From Beroe forskalii (taxonomy: Eukaryota > Ctenophora > Nuda > Beroida > Beroidae), in the NCBI GenBank assembly GCA_011033025.1, contig WFMF01000131.1, positions 310,001-374,000 of the forward strand: a DNA stretch of 64,000 bases, written 5' to 3'. Below the pieces are notes generated by a model that saw nothing but the letters and a program-made list of their open reading frames with translations, was not told where the DNA came from and searched no databases. Of this stretch, positions 1-10,915 are shown one piece after another (positions within the stretch are counted from its first letter, which is position 1; the number at the start of each line of letters is the position of its first letter). The position numbers and the translations under genes are program-made.

Positions 1-1635
1 ATCATGGGTTGGCTTACAATTCAAGATGCAGGTACATGGGTAATAGCACAATTAAAACTACAATATATGACTACTTCAGCAAGGAAAAAGTGCTTAAAAA
101 GATAATAAATGTTCTGAAGAATAATGATGCACTCCTCGAGACCCTATTTGAAAACAACTTGGTGACTGCGCTGATGTTCACGGGCGAGCCCGGAGAAGTA
201 GAGACTATGGGATGGCATTTAGATCTCAACTTTGAAGTACCTTGGCAGACTTTGACTGGCTATGGATATGGGTGCTTGTTAAGAACGTACAGAGTTGCAT
301 TCCTGTTCACCTTCAGAGACACCACACCTTTCATCTGTAACCAGAAACATGGTGAAAGACGCTACTTAGGCAGGAACGGGGCTATACCCTATTGCGTGTG
401 CAGAATGGGATATGGTGGGGACGACTGTAACATACCTTTAAAGAACACTAATTCTATCGAAAAAAACGAAATGCTGTCAATAATCCGAAAATACAAGGTT
501 CCTGGTATGTTTGATATGGAGGCCACCATCACTGATAACACCAAGAAACTGGTTGATGAAATGGAAAGGAATAAACAACAGACATTCGAAGAGATACATG
601 ACACTCAATTGTTGATGAATGAGCATAAAAATGCTATACTTTCAGCTCAATCTGTAATGCTAGACCAAATAAAAGATGAAAATAGCAGGTTCCTTGATGA
701 AATTAGAGGTTTCAAGGAGGCTTTTGATTATGCATTAGATAAAGATCGAAATGAAAGAGCTCTTCAAACGAGTAAGGGACAGAAATTAATCATCAAAACT
801 GTAGAAGATGCAAATGAGGAAATACAAAGCCATTTGAGTGATCTGCAGAAGGAGATTATCACAAATAGGTACTTTTCATCATTTATTTCAGTTGGTGTGT
901 TCGAAGAGGAATTCAACATAAACATGAATTATAGGGATCGAGAAACAGGCATGAGAGAATTTCTTAATTATTTCAATTCAAATAAGAATGATTTTGATGA
1001 TACTAAGAACGGAATACAAAGTGCTATTCTTGAAGATGATGGCTCTTTTATCACTGCTGTGATGGACCACAGTAAGAGGGCAGGGTGTACGGAATCCTAC
1101 TCGAGATTCATTAAAGAAACATGGAATGAATTGTTCCAACTTGACCTGTCGCTTTCTATAATAGAAGGAGAAGTGAGATCATATGAACTGGAGTCATCTC
1201 AGGATTTAAAAGAGTATCGTCAATACAGGTTAGATGAACTCAACAAAGAAGTTGACGAAAGGACCACACTCTACAAAGAAGCCTATGCAAATGGAGGCTG
1301 TCCGGAATTCTCTATGCCTGATGTGTTGGGAGGCGGGTGTAAAGCATCAACAACATACCGTGGACAAGAAGATATTCCAATAGAATGCTCGGACCCAACG
1401 AAATCTTTAGTACTTACATCAACTGGAGAAGGTGTTTCCCATATAAGCTGCTTGGGAAATGGTTCATGGTCATTGGATGTGAACGAATTGAAGTGCATTT
1501 TGAAGTGCACTTCAGGGGGAGAAATGTACAGTGTTGGAGAAATAAGACCTCTTGGAGACCCCCAAAGAGGATATCGATGGGAAAATAATGCAACCGAAAG
1601 CACATGTGAAATTAATTGGGCTTCTTCTACAATAG
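1..1635 (+). CDS. Secreted EGF/CCP multidomain protein, cephalotoxin-like, partial first visible exon
   Basis: Open reading frame entering from the left edge, so the true start is outside the window. From the left it holds an EGF-like module (Cys-rich, ending PYCVCRMGYGGDDC), a long charged helical stretch without cysteines (about residues 150-420) and a CCP/sushi-like cysteine cluster (GGCPEFSMPD onward, ending NELKC). The frame runs on to a stop at 1713-1715, but AG|GTAAAA at 1635-1636 is a good donor and leaves phase 1, which fits the next exon. The architecture (EGF, helical core, CCP, then calcium-binding EGF) resembles cephalotoxin-like proteins of cnidarians and cephalopods. That identity is from family memory and is uncertain; it could be another EGF/CCP extracellular protein. 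Toxic activity cannot be inferred from sequence. Confidence 0.55.
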
Positions 1636-2032
1636 GTAAAAGTTTTTACAATGGCAAATTTTCATCCATGGTGGGCGGTGGCCTCTTGGCTATTACCAAA
1701 TACATGATATTATGAGAAGTTGAAAGTATGATATAAGTTTCGCATCCCATCTACCCATCAAATCATTAGATATGTTATCATATATATAGGTTATCTTGAA
1801 GGCAGACCCTAGTTCGAAACTCTTGGATTATCAGCATGGATGTTGCCTGGTGCTCAAAGGCCTGCTGACTCTAACTGTTGATCCAGAAATGTGCACTGTG
1901 CAGTGCAACGGGTTAGAAGGGTCTATCAGCAATAGACAACATGATTATCAATTTGTCTGATGTTCAAGATAAATCAAACCATTCTTTACAGCCCCCTCAT
2001 TCCTCACTAAATCAACTGCGATTTGATTGCAG

Positions 2033-2153
2033 GCACATGGACTGATGTTGGACAGATTGATATCAACGAGTGTGAAGTGCCAGGTTTTTGTGGGGATGGA
2101 GAGGAAAATTGTGAGAATCAGCCGGGTGGATTCAGATGCGTTTGCAGACAAGG
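2033..2153 (+). CDS. Exon 2 of the EGF/CCP gene: calcium-binding EGF module
   Basis: The acceptor ATTGCAG precedes 2033 and the donor GG|GTAATT follows 2153. Phase 1 in and phase 2 out match the flanking exons. It encodes a DINECE calcium-binding EGF start followed by Cys spacing and PGGFRCVCRQG, the usual cbEGF signature. It is extracellular and probably a binding or structural module of the same secreted protein as the first exon. Confidence 0.6.
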
Positions 2154-2315
2154 GTAATTAATTCTTTCTTATTAAACTATTCAAAAATCACCTTGCCTGT
2201 TCATAATTTGACTTGACATATTTTGTCAAAAAACTTACCTTAGGAGGTGTATTTATGTGGGGTAAAATTTCGGTGTTTCAAATTTTGGTAGGTTGACAAC
2301 AGACCTCACCTTCAG

Positions 2316-2390
2316 GTATGAGATTGACCCACAAACAAGAAAATGCGTAGACAGGAATGAGTGCTCCATAGGAGGTGTGGGATATGAGAG
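2316..2390 (+). CDS. Exon 3 of the EGF/CCP gene: EGF module junction
   Basis: A 75-bp exon between acceptor CACCTTCAG and donor AG|GTGAGA. It closes one EGF module (YEIDPQTRKCVD) and opens the next (RNECSIGG), as usual when EGF modules are split by introns. Phase 2 on both sides keeps the frame. Confidence 0.55.
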
Positions 2391-2616
2391 GTGAGAATAT
2401 AATATAACTTCAGGGTGACATGGCAGTGGGCTTTCATAGTCGAAAATAATAATGAATAGATTTGTAGATCTGCATAGTCCATAATATAATAACTTTACAC
2501 AAGTTACAGAAACCAACCAAATTTCAATTGCTTTTGGTGTTTGGACATACTATTGAGATATACACTCAAGAATAGTTCGAATGGGAAAGTACGTTACTCA
2601 AGTAACTTATTTTCAG

Positions 2617-2758
2617 TTGCCTGGCACCATATTTGGGGGGTTGCACGAATAGTGAAGGTGGATACTACTGCACTTGTTATACGGGAGCTTACAATAACGG
2701 TACTACAGATCGGTGTACAGCATGTAACTGTGCTGAAGCAGGGCTGAATCCTGCACAG
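2617..2758 (+). CDS. Exon 4 of the EGF/CCP gene: EGF-like module
   Basis: The acceptor TTTTCAG precedes 2617 and the donor CACAG|GTTGGA follows 2758. It carries GGCTNSEGGYYCTCYTGAYN and then CTACNCAEAG, typical EGF cysteine spacing, and ends in phase 0. Later exons are not seen. They may lie in or beyond the satellite array and the assembly gap that follow, or the gene may be broken there. Confidence 0.55.
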
Positions 2759-2849
2759 GTTGGATTTTACCTATTTTTTATGGGCCACGCCCTTTTTAGA
2801 CTGCCCCAAATTCCCCAAAATTGCCAAAAATTTAATTTCAGCCCGACTA

Positions 2850-3520
2850 GGCATGTAGGGTGTCTAGAATAGGGTTTTTGATGACGCTGAATCGATTCCC
2901 GATGTCAGTTTTTCATACTGACGTTCAGGTGAGGCCCTACATGGGACCACGCCCATTTCTGAGGCCCGCGTAAGCCTAAATTATCAATAACCATACTTTG
3001 ATCAATACCATACATATAGGTAGTCAAAATTATGGTTTTTGAGGACGCTGAATCGATTTCCGATGTTTGTTTTGCACTCAGACGTTCCTATATGGCCCTA
3101 GCCTTGACCACGCCCATTTTTCGCCAAGGCGCGTTGGGCCCAAAATTACACAATTGACTTTACAGTCGATATAATGCATGTAGGGTGTCTAGGATAGGGT
3201 TTTTGATGGCGCTGAGTCGATTCCCGCTGGCAGTTTTTCATACCGACCTTCCTGTAAGGCTCTTCATGCGACCACGCCCACTTTTGAGGCCCGCATAAGC
3301 CTCAAAATACCATTAACCACAATTGATCAAATGCATTAATGTGGACAATCAAAACTTTAGTTTTGATGTCGCTGAAACGACTCTCGATGTTTGTTGTGGA
3401 CTCAGAACTTCCTATCAGGTCCAGCCAGCCTTGACCACGAGTGAGGCCGACAGTAGGGTGTGCAAGCCGCCCCAAAATTTTCAAAATTTTGGCCTACAGT
3501 GCCTACCTTTTTCTTGGAGG
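2850..3520. repeat. Satellite-like array of about 150-160 bp monomers
   Basis: Four imperfect units, each with a GGTTTTTGA-GACGCTGAATCGAT block, a TTTTTCATAC or TTTGCACTC block and a GACCACGCCCA block. Units 1 and 3 are closer to each other than to 2 and 4, so the higher-order period is about 300 bp. Units with the same layout (GGGGTTTTT, then CACGATGCAAT, then GACCACGCCC) form the arms of the foldback element at 33525-36985. No coding potential. Confidence 0.7.
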
Positions 3521-3719
3521 TGAGGTTCATGCCAAATAGCAATCCTAAAAGTTTGAGGAAAATTGGTCACTTAGGGGTGGCAGATGGCCACTTAAGTTTT
3601 ATGCCAGGCGCGATAGGTGCGCAGGGGCAAAATCGCTCTATCTCGGTTCACATCAAGGTAGAGGTAAATGATAAGCAAAACAACTCACAATCACCACATC
3701 TATACAATTGTCAACATAT

Positions 3720-3819
3720 NNNNNNNNNNNNNNNNNNNNNNNNNNNNNNNNNNNNNNNNNNNNNNNNNNNNNNNNNNNNNNNNNNNNNNNNNNNNNNNNN
3801 NNNNNNNNNNNNNNNNNNN
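3720..3819. other. Assembly gap (100 N)
   Basis: Exactly 100 N, the conventional placeholder for a scaffold join of unknown size. Exon order across it cannot be trusted. Confidence 0.98.
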
Positions 3820-4774
3820 AAATGCATGACTGCATGCATTAACGTCAACTTGTTTCGACGCCAATTGATTTCCGTCAATTCTTTGTAAAAATAAGAATAG
3901 TCACGTAGTTCAATATGCCGTACTCTTACTACAAATGTTTGCAAGGTCGAGGAATAACAAAAAAGAGTGCCAACTAAATTTAAAACTAATAACGTTCTTA
4001 CTGTCTTATTTTCGATGGCAGTTGATAATTTGATAAAAACCAATTGACGGACATTTATAATATGATATTATAGCAAGTCCGGTTTAGAGTTCTTTTATAG
4101 CAGGACATAATAATATATTAATATAGTACACTATACTACTATAGTATAGTAGACTAAAAATAATGAAAATAATAGAATAATTAAATCATTAAATCATCTG
4201 ATAAAAGTAATTTTTATGATTGTATTAATAGAGCTGTCGTTCGGTTTAAACTCCAAAGGCATTTGTCAGTTTTTGTGTAAAATCACGTCGCTTTTGATCT
4301 CTGATAGGTAGTTTAAGTCAGTAATCAGTATTTACCATCTTAATGATCTAACACCTGCGAGCTCATTAAGATTAAGTTCCAAGAACTGATTATAAACGGT
4401 GGTTTGATAGCCTCCTATGCCGACCACCAATATTCTCTGATGACTCGATAATACCATTCAGAGATCACCAATCTGCTCTGATGACTCGATAACACCTGAG
4501 CTCCGATTCGGAGACGTCTATGGCACAGTTGAACTTTGTTTGCCTCCAATATCCCTCGCGAGTCGTGAGAAACCTATTACTTGTGTTGATTGGTCTGTGA
4601 ACTCCTCTGTTATAAACGGAAATAAACCGTTACTCGGGACTTTCCACTGTGGCAGAGGTAGGTAGGTTGGTCTTCAAGACCCGCATAAAGTGGTGAGATG
4701 TCTCAGCTATTCTTGTGTTCAGCGATCTCTAGTAGTTTTGACACTACCCTAACTTCCTGTGCCTTGACAGAGTA
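3820..4774. other. AT-rich non-coding stretch
   Basis: No exon or RNA gene recognised. Contains a small palindromic cluster (TAGTACACTATACTACTATA around 4125) and a duplicated TCTGATGACTCGATAA phrase near 4435 and 4475. Confidence 0.5.
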
Positions 4775-4966
4775 GCCTCAGCACAGCCTCAGCACGACCT
4801 CAGCACAGCCTCAGTACGACCTCAGCATAGCCTCAGCACGACCTCAGCACAGCCTCAGCACGACCTCAGCACAGCCTCAGCATGACCTCAGCACAGCGTC
4901 AGCACGACCTCAGAACAGCCTCAGCACAGCCTCAGCACGACCTCAGCACGACCTCAGCACGACCTC
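4775..4966. repeat. Minisatellite, 22-bp period (two 11-bp halves)
   Basis: Alternating 11-mers CCTCAGCACAG and CCTCAGCACGA repeat about 17 times, with scattered substitutions (AGTACGA, AGCATGA, AGAACAG). The alternation makes the full period 22 bp. Confidence 0.9.
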
Positions 4967-5421
4967 TCTTAATCAGGGCTATAATAACACTATAAGTTCT
5001 AACAGGGGATGTAGCTGTCAACTGCCAGCAATCTGACTAAAATAGCCACGAATCTGTCCGGCAGTACTGTGTCAAGATGTCGACCAATGTAAACTCATAA
5101 CGTGATAAGAAGAAGGAGTGAACTCAGTAGGGAAGAAGCGGGAAAGCGATAGAATTGGTCGAGAAACTAAAGCTCTTATTGCTCGCCTAGCAAGTGGTAG
5201 ACGCCAACCAAACATTCACTCAATTACTGGTCAACTTTGCTGAACGATATTTCATCTGTCATGAGGTGTTAAAGGCAATGAGCTTCAGGTGCACTTCCAA
5301 TGAATAGACAATATAGCAGTGCAGTATATCACTTTTTCATTCGTTGCTTATTAATGCTCTCTTATCAGTACGCTTATCAGCACGTTTGATATAGCAAGAT
5401 TTACACCGTTACTGCGTGGCT

Positions 5422-6288
5422 ATGTGTACAAGTACAAAAGATGCCCAGCACAAAGAAATGCAGAAATTGGTAAAACAGAATTGTGTTTCATTCCTTGATA
5501 AAGCCTTCAACGGACTCGGGATTACCAGCACGGGACAGCTGACCACGGCTATTATATTGAACGCGAGGCAGGACGAAACTGCAGTGTTGTTGCGTGAATC
5601 AGTCTTCTTGATCAACAGTCTTGTGCGGCACATGACGGACTACAAGAACACGTCTCACAGTGTTGGAGCGGAGCTGATCGATGCTCAGAAGACTATCATT
5701 AAGCTTCAGTCAGACCTATTGTCAGTGAAAGACCAGCAGATGGACAGTATCAGGTCTGCTGTTGAGACGTCAGTATCTAGCACAGTGAAAGAGGAGATCA
5801 AATCCTACAGTGCAGCAGTTCAAGGCAGTGTGAAGGAGAGTCCTGTCAACCAGACTGTGTTGAAGAAGGTGGTGCAGGACGTTGTTCAAGGAGAGGACCG
5901 CGCCAAGAACGTCATGATCTTCGGCCTAGAGGAAGAAAACGACGAGGAGCTGAATGCTAAGGTTGATGAGATGTTGCAGTCCGTGGGAGAGAAACCTCGC
6001 GTTGAAGTCTGCCGTGTTGGACAAAAGAAGCCGGGCGGGGTCACGAGACCCGTTAAAGTCACCACAGCATCTTCGACTGTTGCTGTCCAGCTACTTCTCA
6101 AGTCCCGAAAGCTCAGTTTGCTAGAGAAGTACAAGAAAGTGTACATCAACCCGGACAGGTCGCCGGAGGAGAGGGAACAGAGGAGGGAACTGGTGAAGGA
6201 GGTGAAGCGACTGTCGGAGGAGGAAAAGGAGAAAAGACACTTTATCAGGAACGGTAAAGTGTGTAGTGTTCCAAGGAGTGCTACATAG
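5422..6288 (+). CDS. Orphan ORF1p-like protein, copy A (coiled coil plus RRM-like domain)
   Basis: Intact frame of about 288 residues from the ATG at 5422. The N-terminal half is helical and heptad-like (VGAELIDAQKTIIKLQ, then SSTVKEEIKSYSAAVQ). The C-terminal half has a compact domain beginning KNVMIFGLEEEN, then VCRVGQKK, RPVKVTT, KVYINPDRSPEEREQRR and HFIRNGKVCS. This layout, coiled coil followed by an RNP-like fold with an R/K-rich helix, resembles ORF1 proteins of non-LTR retroelements, which bind their own RNA. No reverse transcriptase follows: the next 660 bp are non-coding. Copies at 53567-54370 and 40571-41230 align throughout (EIKS-S-VV, FGLEE, SPDRT-EER). It could be an ORF1 remnant, a domesticated gene or a parasite of another element. 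Confidence 0.6.
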   Translation: MCTSTKDAQHKEMQKLVKQNCVSFLDKAFNGLGITSTGQLTTAIILNARQDETAVLLRESVFLINSLVRHMTDYKNTSHSVGAELIDAQKTIIKLQSDLLSVKDQQMDSIRSAVETSVSSTVKEEIKSYSAAVQGSVKESPVNQTVLKKVVQDVVQGEDRAKNVMIFGLEEENDEELNAKVDEMLQSVGEKPRVEVCRVGQKKPGGVTRPVKVTTASSTVAVQLLLKSRKLSLLEKYKKVYINPDRSPEEREQRRELVKEVKRLSEEEKEKRHFIRNGKVCSVPRSAT

Positions 6289-6950
6289 TCACTTATGATT
6301 GATGTGATATTCAGGAGGAGACAGTCACTGTAATATTATGATTTTAGTGTGCTTGAGCGTGAATCATGATGATTTGCTAGTTTCTATATGTTAGTACACA
6401 GGACTTGGTAGTCCTCACGAGCATTTAGACTCTATCGATTGTTTCAGCAGAGTTTTAATCACATTTTATCTCTTAATTGGTGTGCAGTGCCCTGTTGAGG
6501 GCCTTTTTATATTATTGTTACTGATTTTATTTAATTATTCCCTGCCCATAAAAGCGGCAACCCTCCACGGAGGGTTTTCAATCATAGCATGTTTTACAAG
6601 ATCAGAAGAATTTGACACACTTTAATAAGGTGTATTTAACATTTTACAAGACGATTTCTTCGCATTTTTCATTTCGCAAGACTATTTCCTCGCGAAGTTT
6701 ATTTAGTTATAACTTATTTGATTCTTGAAATTCTTGAAACTCTTGAATATTTCGGCGGTCGGGACTGGTTGCTCAGAGCCCACTTTTACCATGGTCCTAC
6801 TTGCAACTGTGAGCAGACAGGAATCTGGTTAGTTTGTGGGCGTGAGGTACAATAACCATTCTTCAAGGATCAAGTGGAAACCCGTCTCACCATAGGAATT
6901 AACTTTTAATTGTAATTATCGTTATTCCATTAGCCTTCTAGCTTTCAGGA
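6289..6950. other. Non-coding 3' flank of ORF1p-like copy A
   Basis: No gene seen. It contains short hairpins, GCCCTGTTGAGGGC at about 6491 and AACCCTCCACGGAGGGTT at about 6559. These could be the 3' structures of the element that carried copy A, but this is not demonstrated. Confidence 0.4.
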
Positions 6951-7025
6951 CACCCGGTCCACTCAATATTGGTCACAGAGTACCATAACATCATAGAATT
7001 AAGATTAACACCTTGAATCTTATAC
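6951..7025. repeat. Left copy of a direct repeat flanking a transposase fossil
   Basis: Begins ACACCCGGTCCACTCAATA and ends with a block around GAATTAAGATTAACACCTTG. It recurs at 7739-7840 on the other side of the mariner/Tc1-like fossil. The right copy has about 26 extra bases in the middle. Confidence 0.8.
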
Positions 7026-7738
7026 AGGGTGTTTCAAGACTCGTGTCCAAATTTCAAATGGCCCTCAAAATCTAGCAAATAAGACAAACTGTGAAATTTG
7101 TGATCTATTTTGTAGGTAAGTGATTACATTTTTAGATACATAATTCAAATAACTCTAATATTTCAATTTTTTTCAAACCAAGCCCCCTTCCTGCACAGAA
7201 CGTTTTGAACCCTCAGAAGCATATTGTCAGTAGTGCTTTTCACCATATCCAGTTTCAGCTTCTTCGCCTCTGTTCTGACGTTCCTTTTTGGTTCTTCAAT
7301 AGTTTTTGGGACTGGATCTGAACAGATACGATCTTTGAGAGTTTGAGATAGCCCCACCAGAGAAAATTAGCCGATTCAGGTCAGGACTGAAGGGAGGCCA
7401 GCAGAAGTCTGCTCCCCTTGGGATCAGTCTCTCTCAAAAATGCTCCCCCAGCCAGTCAGCCAAGCCAAACTTTCGTGAAAACATTAGGGAGGGTCTCTAT
7501 CTTGTTGAAAAAAACAAGAATCGAGTATTTTCTTTATTTCTAGGTCTGGAATAACTTTTCCAGGCAGCATAGCTATAATTTTTTGCCCTAGTATCATCTC
7601 CGCCTTCATCTTCATCCTCAAAAATGAGGTCCGAAAACCCCATGAGCCCATGGTAACTCAGACCCATCCAGACAGTGAACATGGCGCTGAATAGTCTTCA
7701 GATGTGTTTTCTGACCTTCTTTGAAAAAGGCCCGTTGG
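7026..7738 (-). pseudogene. Mariner/Tc1-superfamily transposase fossil
   Basis: Read on the minus strand in several frames: WMGLSYHGLMGF (7610-7680 region), then WPPFSPDLN followed by FSGG-AIS (about 7350-7400). An adjacent frame gives PKTIEEPKRNVRTEAKK and then NMLLRVQNVLCRKGAWFE (7163-7330). WPPxSPDLNPxDxFLW and PxTIEELK are hallmark C-terminal motifs of IS630/Tc1/mariner-type transposases, whose last catalytic acid lies in SPDLN-PxE/D. The left end reads CAGGGTGTTTCAAGAC, a terminus often seen in mariners, next to TA. Several frameshifts and stops make it inactive. Confidence 0.65.
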
Positions 7739-7842
7739 ACACCCGTCTCCACTCAATACCGGCCACAGAGTACCATAGTACTGTAGTTTGTAGATTAAAA
7801 TAACATCATAGAATTAAGATTAACACCTTGAATCTTATAGTT
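7739..7842. repeat. Right copy of the direct repeat flanking the transposase fossil
   Basis: Matches 6951-7025, including the shared CATAGAATTAAGATTAACAC block, with an internal insertion CATAGTACTGTAGTTTGTAG. Much longer than a mariner TA duplication, so it is not a simple target-site duplication. Confidence 0.8.
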
Positions 7843-7912
7843 AGGAATTAGTAAGGAACGTTTGTAGCTTTGATGCAATTTAACCCACTCTGCTGTATGA
7901 CCATTACAGTGT

Positions 7913-8031
7913 AGTAATATACAGTGAGTAATGTCTCGACATTATTACTCACCGTATAAGTGTAGTAATACAGTGAGCAATAATGTCCAGCCCCTAAGGG
8001 GGCATGCTATTATTACTCACCGTATTACGTA
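7913..8031. repeat. Short inverted-repeat cluster (AGTGAGTAAT / ATTACTCAC)
   Basis: GTGTAGTAATA-CAGTGAG and TTACTCACCGTATTAC occur alternately on both strands around the near-palindrome GTGAGTAATGTC-GACATTATTACTCAC. Probably a decayed small foldback element. Confidence 0.6.
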
Positions 8032-8144
8032 CTAATACTAAAACTATCATAAGGGATAAACATAAATTATTTTGATGACATTTGTTTCGAAAACCACTCT
8101 TTTTTTAGCAGTTTCGCAACAAAACACATCCAAATATAATATTA

Positions 8145-8230
8145 CTAGCGTTTGCCCGCGAAGATTCGCGGATACAATCATCCAATGAATATATATCATA
8201 GAAGTTGCTGTATAAGAGTATAAGAGAGTA
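8145..8230 (-). mobile_element. Helitron-type 3' end (minus strand), element otherwise undefined
   Basis: On the minus strand the hairpin CCGCGAA-TC-TTCGCGG is followed after a short spacer by CGCTAG and then T. This is the Helitron signature: a hairpin close to a CTRR end, inserted between A and T. The same terminus occurs at 48638. The right (5') limit was not located. Confidence 0.5.
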
Positions 8231-8817
8231 CCTGTTGTAGTTCATCCTCGTGGAAGATCTCATCTGCAACCAGGGAACGTATGTTTAGCTGGAAGGAACT
8301 CTGGCTCGTCTGAAGCAGTTACTAAATCAACTCTCAATCAAAAATCCACATGTCGTATTTTTGCCGTACTCAAAAACACCTATTTACCTATTTACAACCT
8401 TGCTGGCAGGTTCGCCATTTTATAGAACCCTCCAACGTTTTCATCGGTAATACATCGACATGAGACACGTCTTGTCTATCGGGTCCATATCGGTCTAGAC
8501 CCTCACCCTTCGGGCTGCGGGTCTAAACCGGATACATCCCAACGTGGAGCCGATAGGAGCGTGTCTGTATCATGATTGCGGGGTAAGGGGGTTAGAATTT
8601 GTCAGAATTCCTTGATTATTCTATTCCCGAACTGACACTCTGTTCCCAGTTGTAGCAGGAGGGTGTCTCTCACAACCAATCCATTATCAGGGGGATTGGA
8701 TGGTTTACCCTCTCACTGGTCATTTAATAATATTGCCGATACAAGAGGTCTATTTACAGCTCTCAGAAGTCACATGACGGTGTGATGTGCAACCGAGCTG
8801 CTGCACGTGTGATGACA
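8231..8817. other. Non-coding, nothing recognised
   Basis: No exon, RNA gene or terminal repeat recognised. May be the body of the element whose end is at 8145. Confidence 0.4.
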
Positions 8818-9556
8818 CACCATGGTGCGTTACCATGGCTACCATGGTGTGGTACCATGGCTACCATGGTGTGTTACCATGGCTACCATGGTGTGGTACC
8901 ATGGCTACCATGGTGTGTTACCATGGCTACCATGGTGTGGCACCATGGTTACCATGGTGTGTTACCATGGCTACCATGGTGTGTTACCATGGTAACACAC
9001 CATGGTTACCATGGTGTGTTACCATGGCTACCATGGTGTTCTACCATGGCTACCATGGTGTGTTATCATGGCTACCATGGTGTGGTACCATGGCTACCAT
9101 GGTGTTCTACCATGGCTACCATGGTGTGTTATCATGGCTACCATGGTGTGGTACCATGGCTACCATGGTGTGTTACCATGGCTACCATGGTGTGGTACCA
9201 TGGCTACCATGGTGTGTTACCATGGCTACCATGGTGTGGCACCATGGTTACCATGGTGTGTTACCATGGCTACCATGGTGTGTTACCATGGCTACCATGG
9301 TGTGTTACCATTGCTACCATGGTGTGGTACCATGGCTACCATGGTGTGTTACCATGGCTACCATGGTGTGTTACCATGGCTACCATGGTGTGTTACCATG
9401 GCTACCATGGTGTGTTACCATGGCTACCATGGTGTGTTACCATGGCTACCATGGTGAGTTACCATGGATACCATGGTGTGTTATCATGGCTACCATGGTG
9501 TGTTACCATGGTGTTACCATGGTGTGTTACCATGGTGTGTTACCATGGCTACCATA
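8818..9556. repeat. CCATGG minisatellite, 22-bp period
   Basis: About 33 units of CCATGGTGTGTTA + CCATGGCTA (22 bp), each unit containing two CCATGG palindromes. Variants are GTGTGGTA, GTGTTCTA and GTGTGGCA. The unit has no stop codon in any forward frame, and 22 is not a multiple of 3, so long artefactual ORFs arise in all three frames. Confidence 0.95.
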
Positions 9557-9702
9557 GGATGACTGCTCACCATGGGAGCACATATTCAGGAGCCCCTAAT
9601 AAACTAATAAGGGGACCGTTAGTGGCACTTGATTAATTGGAAGCCTCCTTCATCAGTAGGAAATTAATTGGGAACGCGCCTCCGATGCCCAGATTGACAA
9701 CC

Positions 9703-9940
9703 TGAAGTTTCGAACGGCAGAATATGAAACGAATCTTGTCGTGAGTTGACTACTCACCAATAGTGCTTACCACTGCATCCGTTGACAACACACCATTAAA
9801 TCGTATCATTTTGCTATTAAAGCCATCAGCAGTTTATCTAAGTTATACGATTCGTTTTCGACACACCACATAGATGGAACCAAAATAAGATACGTCATTT
9901 CAGAGTAGTTTGACATTTATTGACGCTCAGAACTTCTCAC
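9703..9940. repeat. Direct repeat A, left copy (about 235 bp)
   Basis: Begins GAAGTTTCGAACGGCAGA and ends near TTTGACATTTATTGACGC. It recurs at 10981-11207 with few differences. The two copies enclose about 1 kb without an open frame. A terminal-repeat retroelement in miniature is possible, but TG...CA ends were not found. Confidence 0.8.
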
Positions 9941-10018
9941 ACGATAACATTAACCGTTAACAGGGCAGGAAGTTACGGTGACAGTTCGAACCGCAGACTC
10001 GCAGATTTGTGTTTTAAG

Positions 10019-10185
10019 TTTGTTAAGGGCAGAGGTCTGGGGGCGCAGCCCCAAAAGCAAGACGTTCGAGACATTTAAAATTGCGCAGAACTGAAAAATT
10101 TCATTGCTTAGTTTGGATTTTAAAAATATATATTGATAGTGAATAAATAGCGGGGGTCTGGGGGCGCAGCCCCCAGGATCCAGAG
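10019..10185. repeat. Two GGTCTGGGGGCGCAGCCCC hairpin motifs
   Basis: The motif GTCTGGGGGCGCAGCCCC occurs at about 10034 and about 10154. Each can fold into a GC-rich hairpin (GGGGCGCAGCCCC). Function unknown. Confidence 0.6.
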
Positions 10186-10399
10186 GTTACGAACATAAAT
10201 AAATTAATTGGAACCATAATTTCTATTACAAAACCAAAGACTCTTTCCAACGCGTTGCTTTTGACCCATAATAGACGAGCACAGATTGCCACAAGATACA
10301 TGCGCCTAAAAGTAGGTGAAAAAGGCAGGTAACAAGGGCTAGGCAGGGATTATCTATAATTACTGCATTATAATATAGCCGGAAGCTTCAAAAGAGACG

Positions 10400-10562
10400 A
10401 AGGAGAGATGGTTCCAGGAGAAAACCTATCCGAACAGGGGCTATGGGACATTGCTCTGTTCCTTCTGCAAATCCTTTCGACCTACCTTTCGTCGTGGTTA
10501 AACTTTTCAATCCCAGAGCCCCCAGGTTCGGAAAGTTTTTCTTTCGGGAACCATCTCTCTAA
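10400..10562. mobile_element. Small foldback (MITE-like) element
   Basis: Arms AGAGATGGTTCCAGGAG at the left and TTTCGGGAACCATCTCTCT at the right are imperfect inverted complements, with CCTATCCGAACAGGGGC and CCCCAGGTTCGGAAAG further in. No coding capacity. Confidence 0.55.
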
Positions 10563-10829
10563 TTCATCTTTCTTGAAAATTACGACTCAATTATAATGCA
10601 AATTGCAATTATCTTTGCCTATTACCTGCCCTTTTCACCACCTTTTTGACGCGTTGCTTTCGACTATATGAGTATGAGCAGTTGAGCACGCAATCTTGTA
10701 GTCGTTTAATAAGCCTGTGATTGATTTGAATTAAATTTAAAGAATCGAACTGCTTCACTCATGTCCGTCGTCTGCGTCGTTAAAAAATACATATAATGTT
10801 TGACAGATTAATACAACTTTCCCACTTAG

Positions 10830-10915
10830 GAAGCCGTCACATATTACGTCATCACCCGACGGGGGAGGGGGGTTCTAAATGCTGACAGTTGATAACAGGG
10901 GGAGGGAGGGCCCAG
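10830..10915. mobile_element. Decayed relative of the MITE at 49920-50082
   Basis: CACATATTACGTCATCACC followed by a G-rich GGGGGAGGGGGGTT block matches the left half of the MITE at 49920. The right inverted end is degraded. Confidence 0.45.

Noticed and set aside
1283-1605. Overlapping frames antisense and in another frame to the first exon
   Set aside because: They lack motifs and lie within the cysteine-rich coding exon.
8782-9636. Long open frames (284, 256 and 151 residues) rich in Trp, His and Tyr
   Set aside because: All three forward frames are open because the 22-bp CCATGG repeat lacks stops; this is a minisatellite, not a protein.
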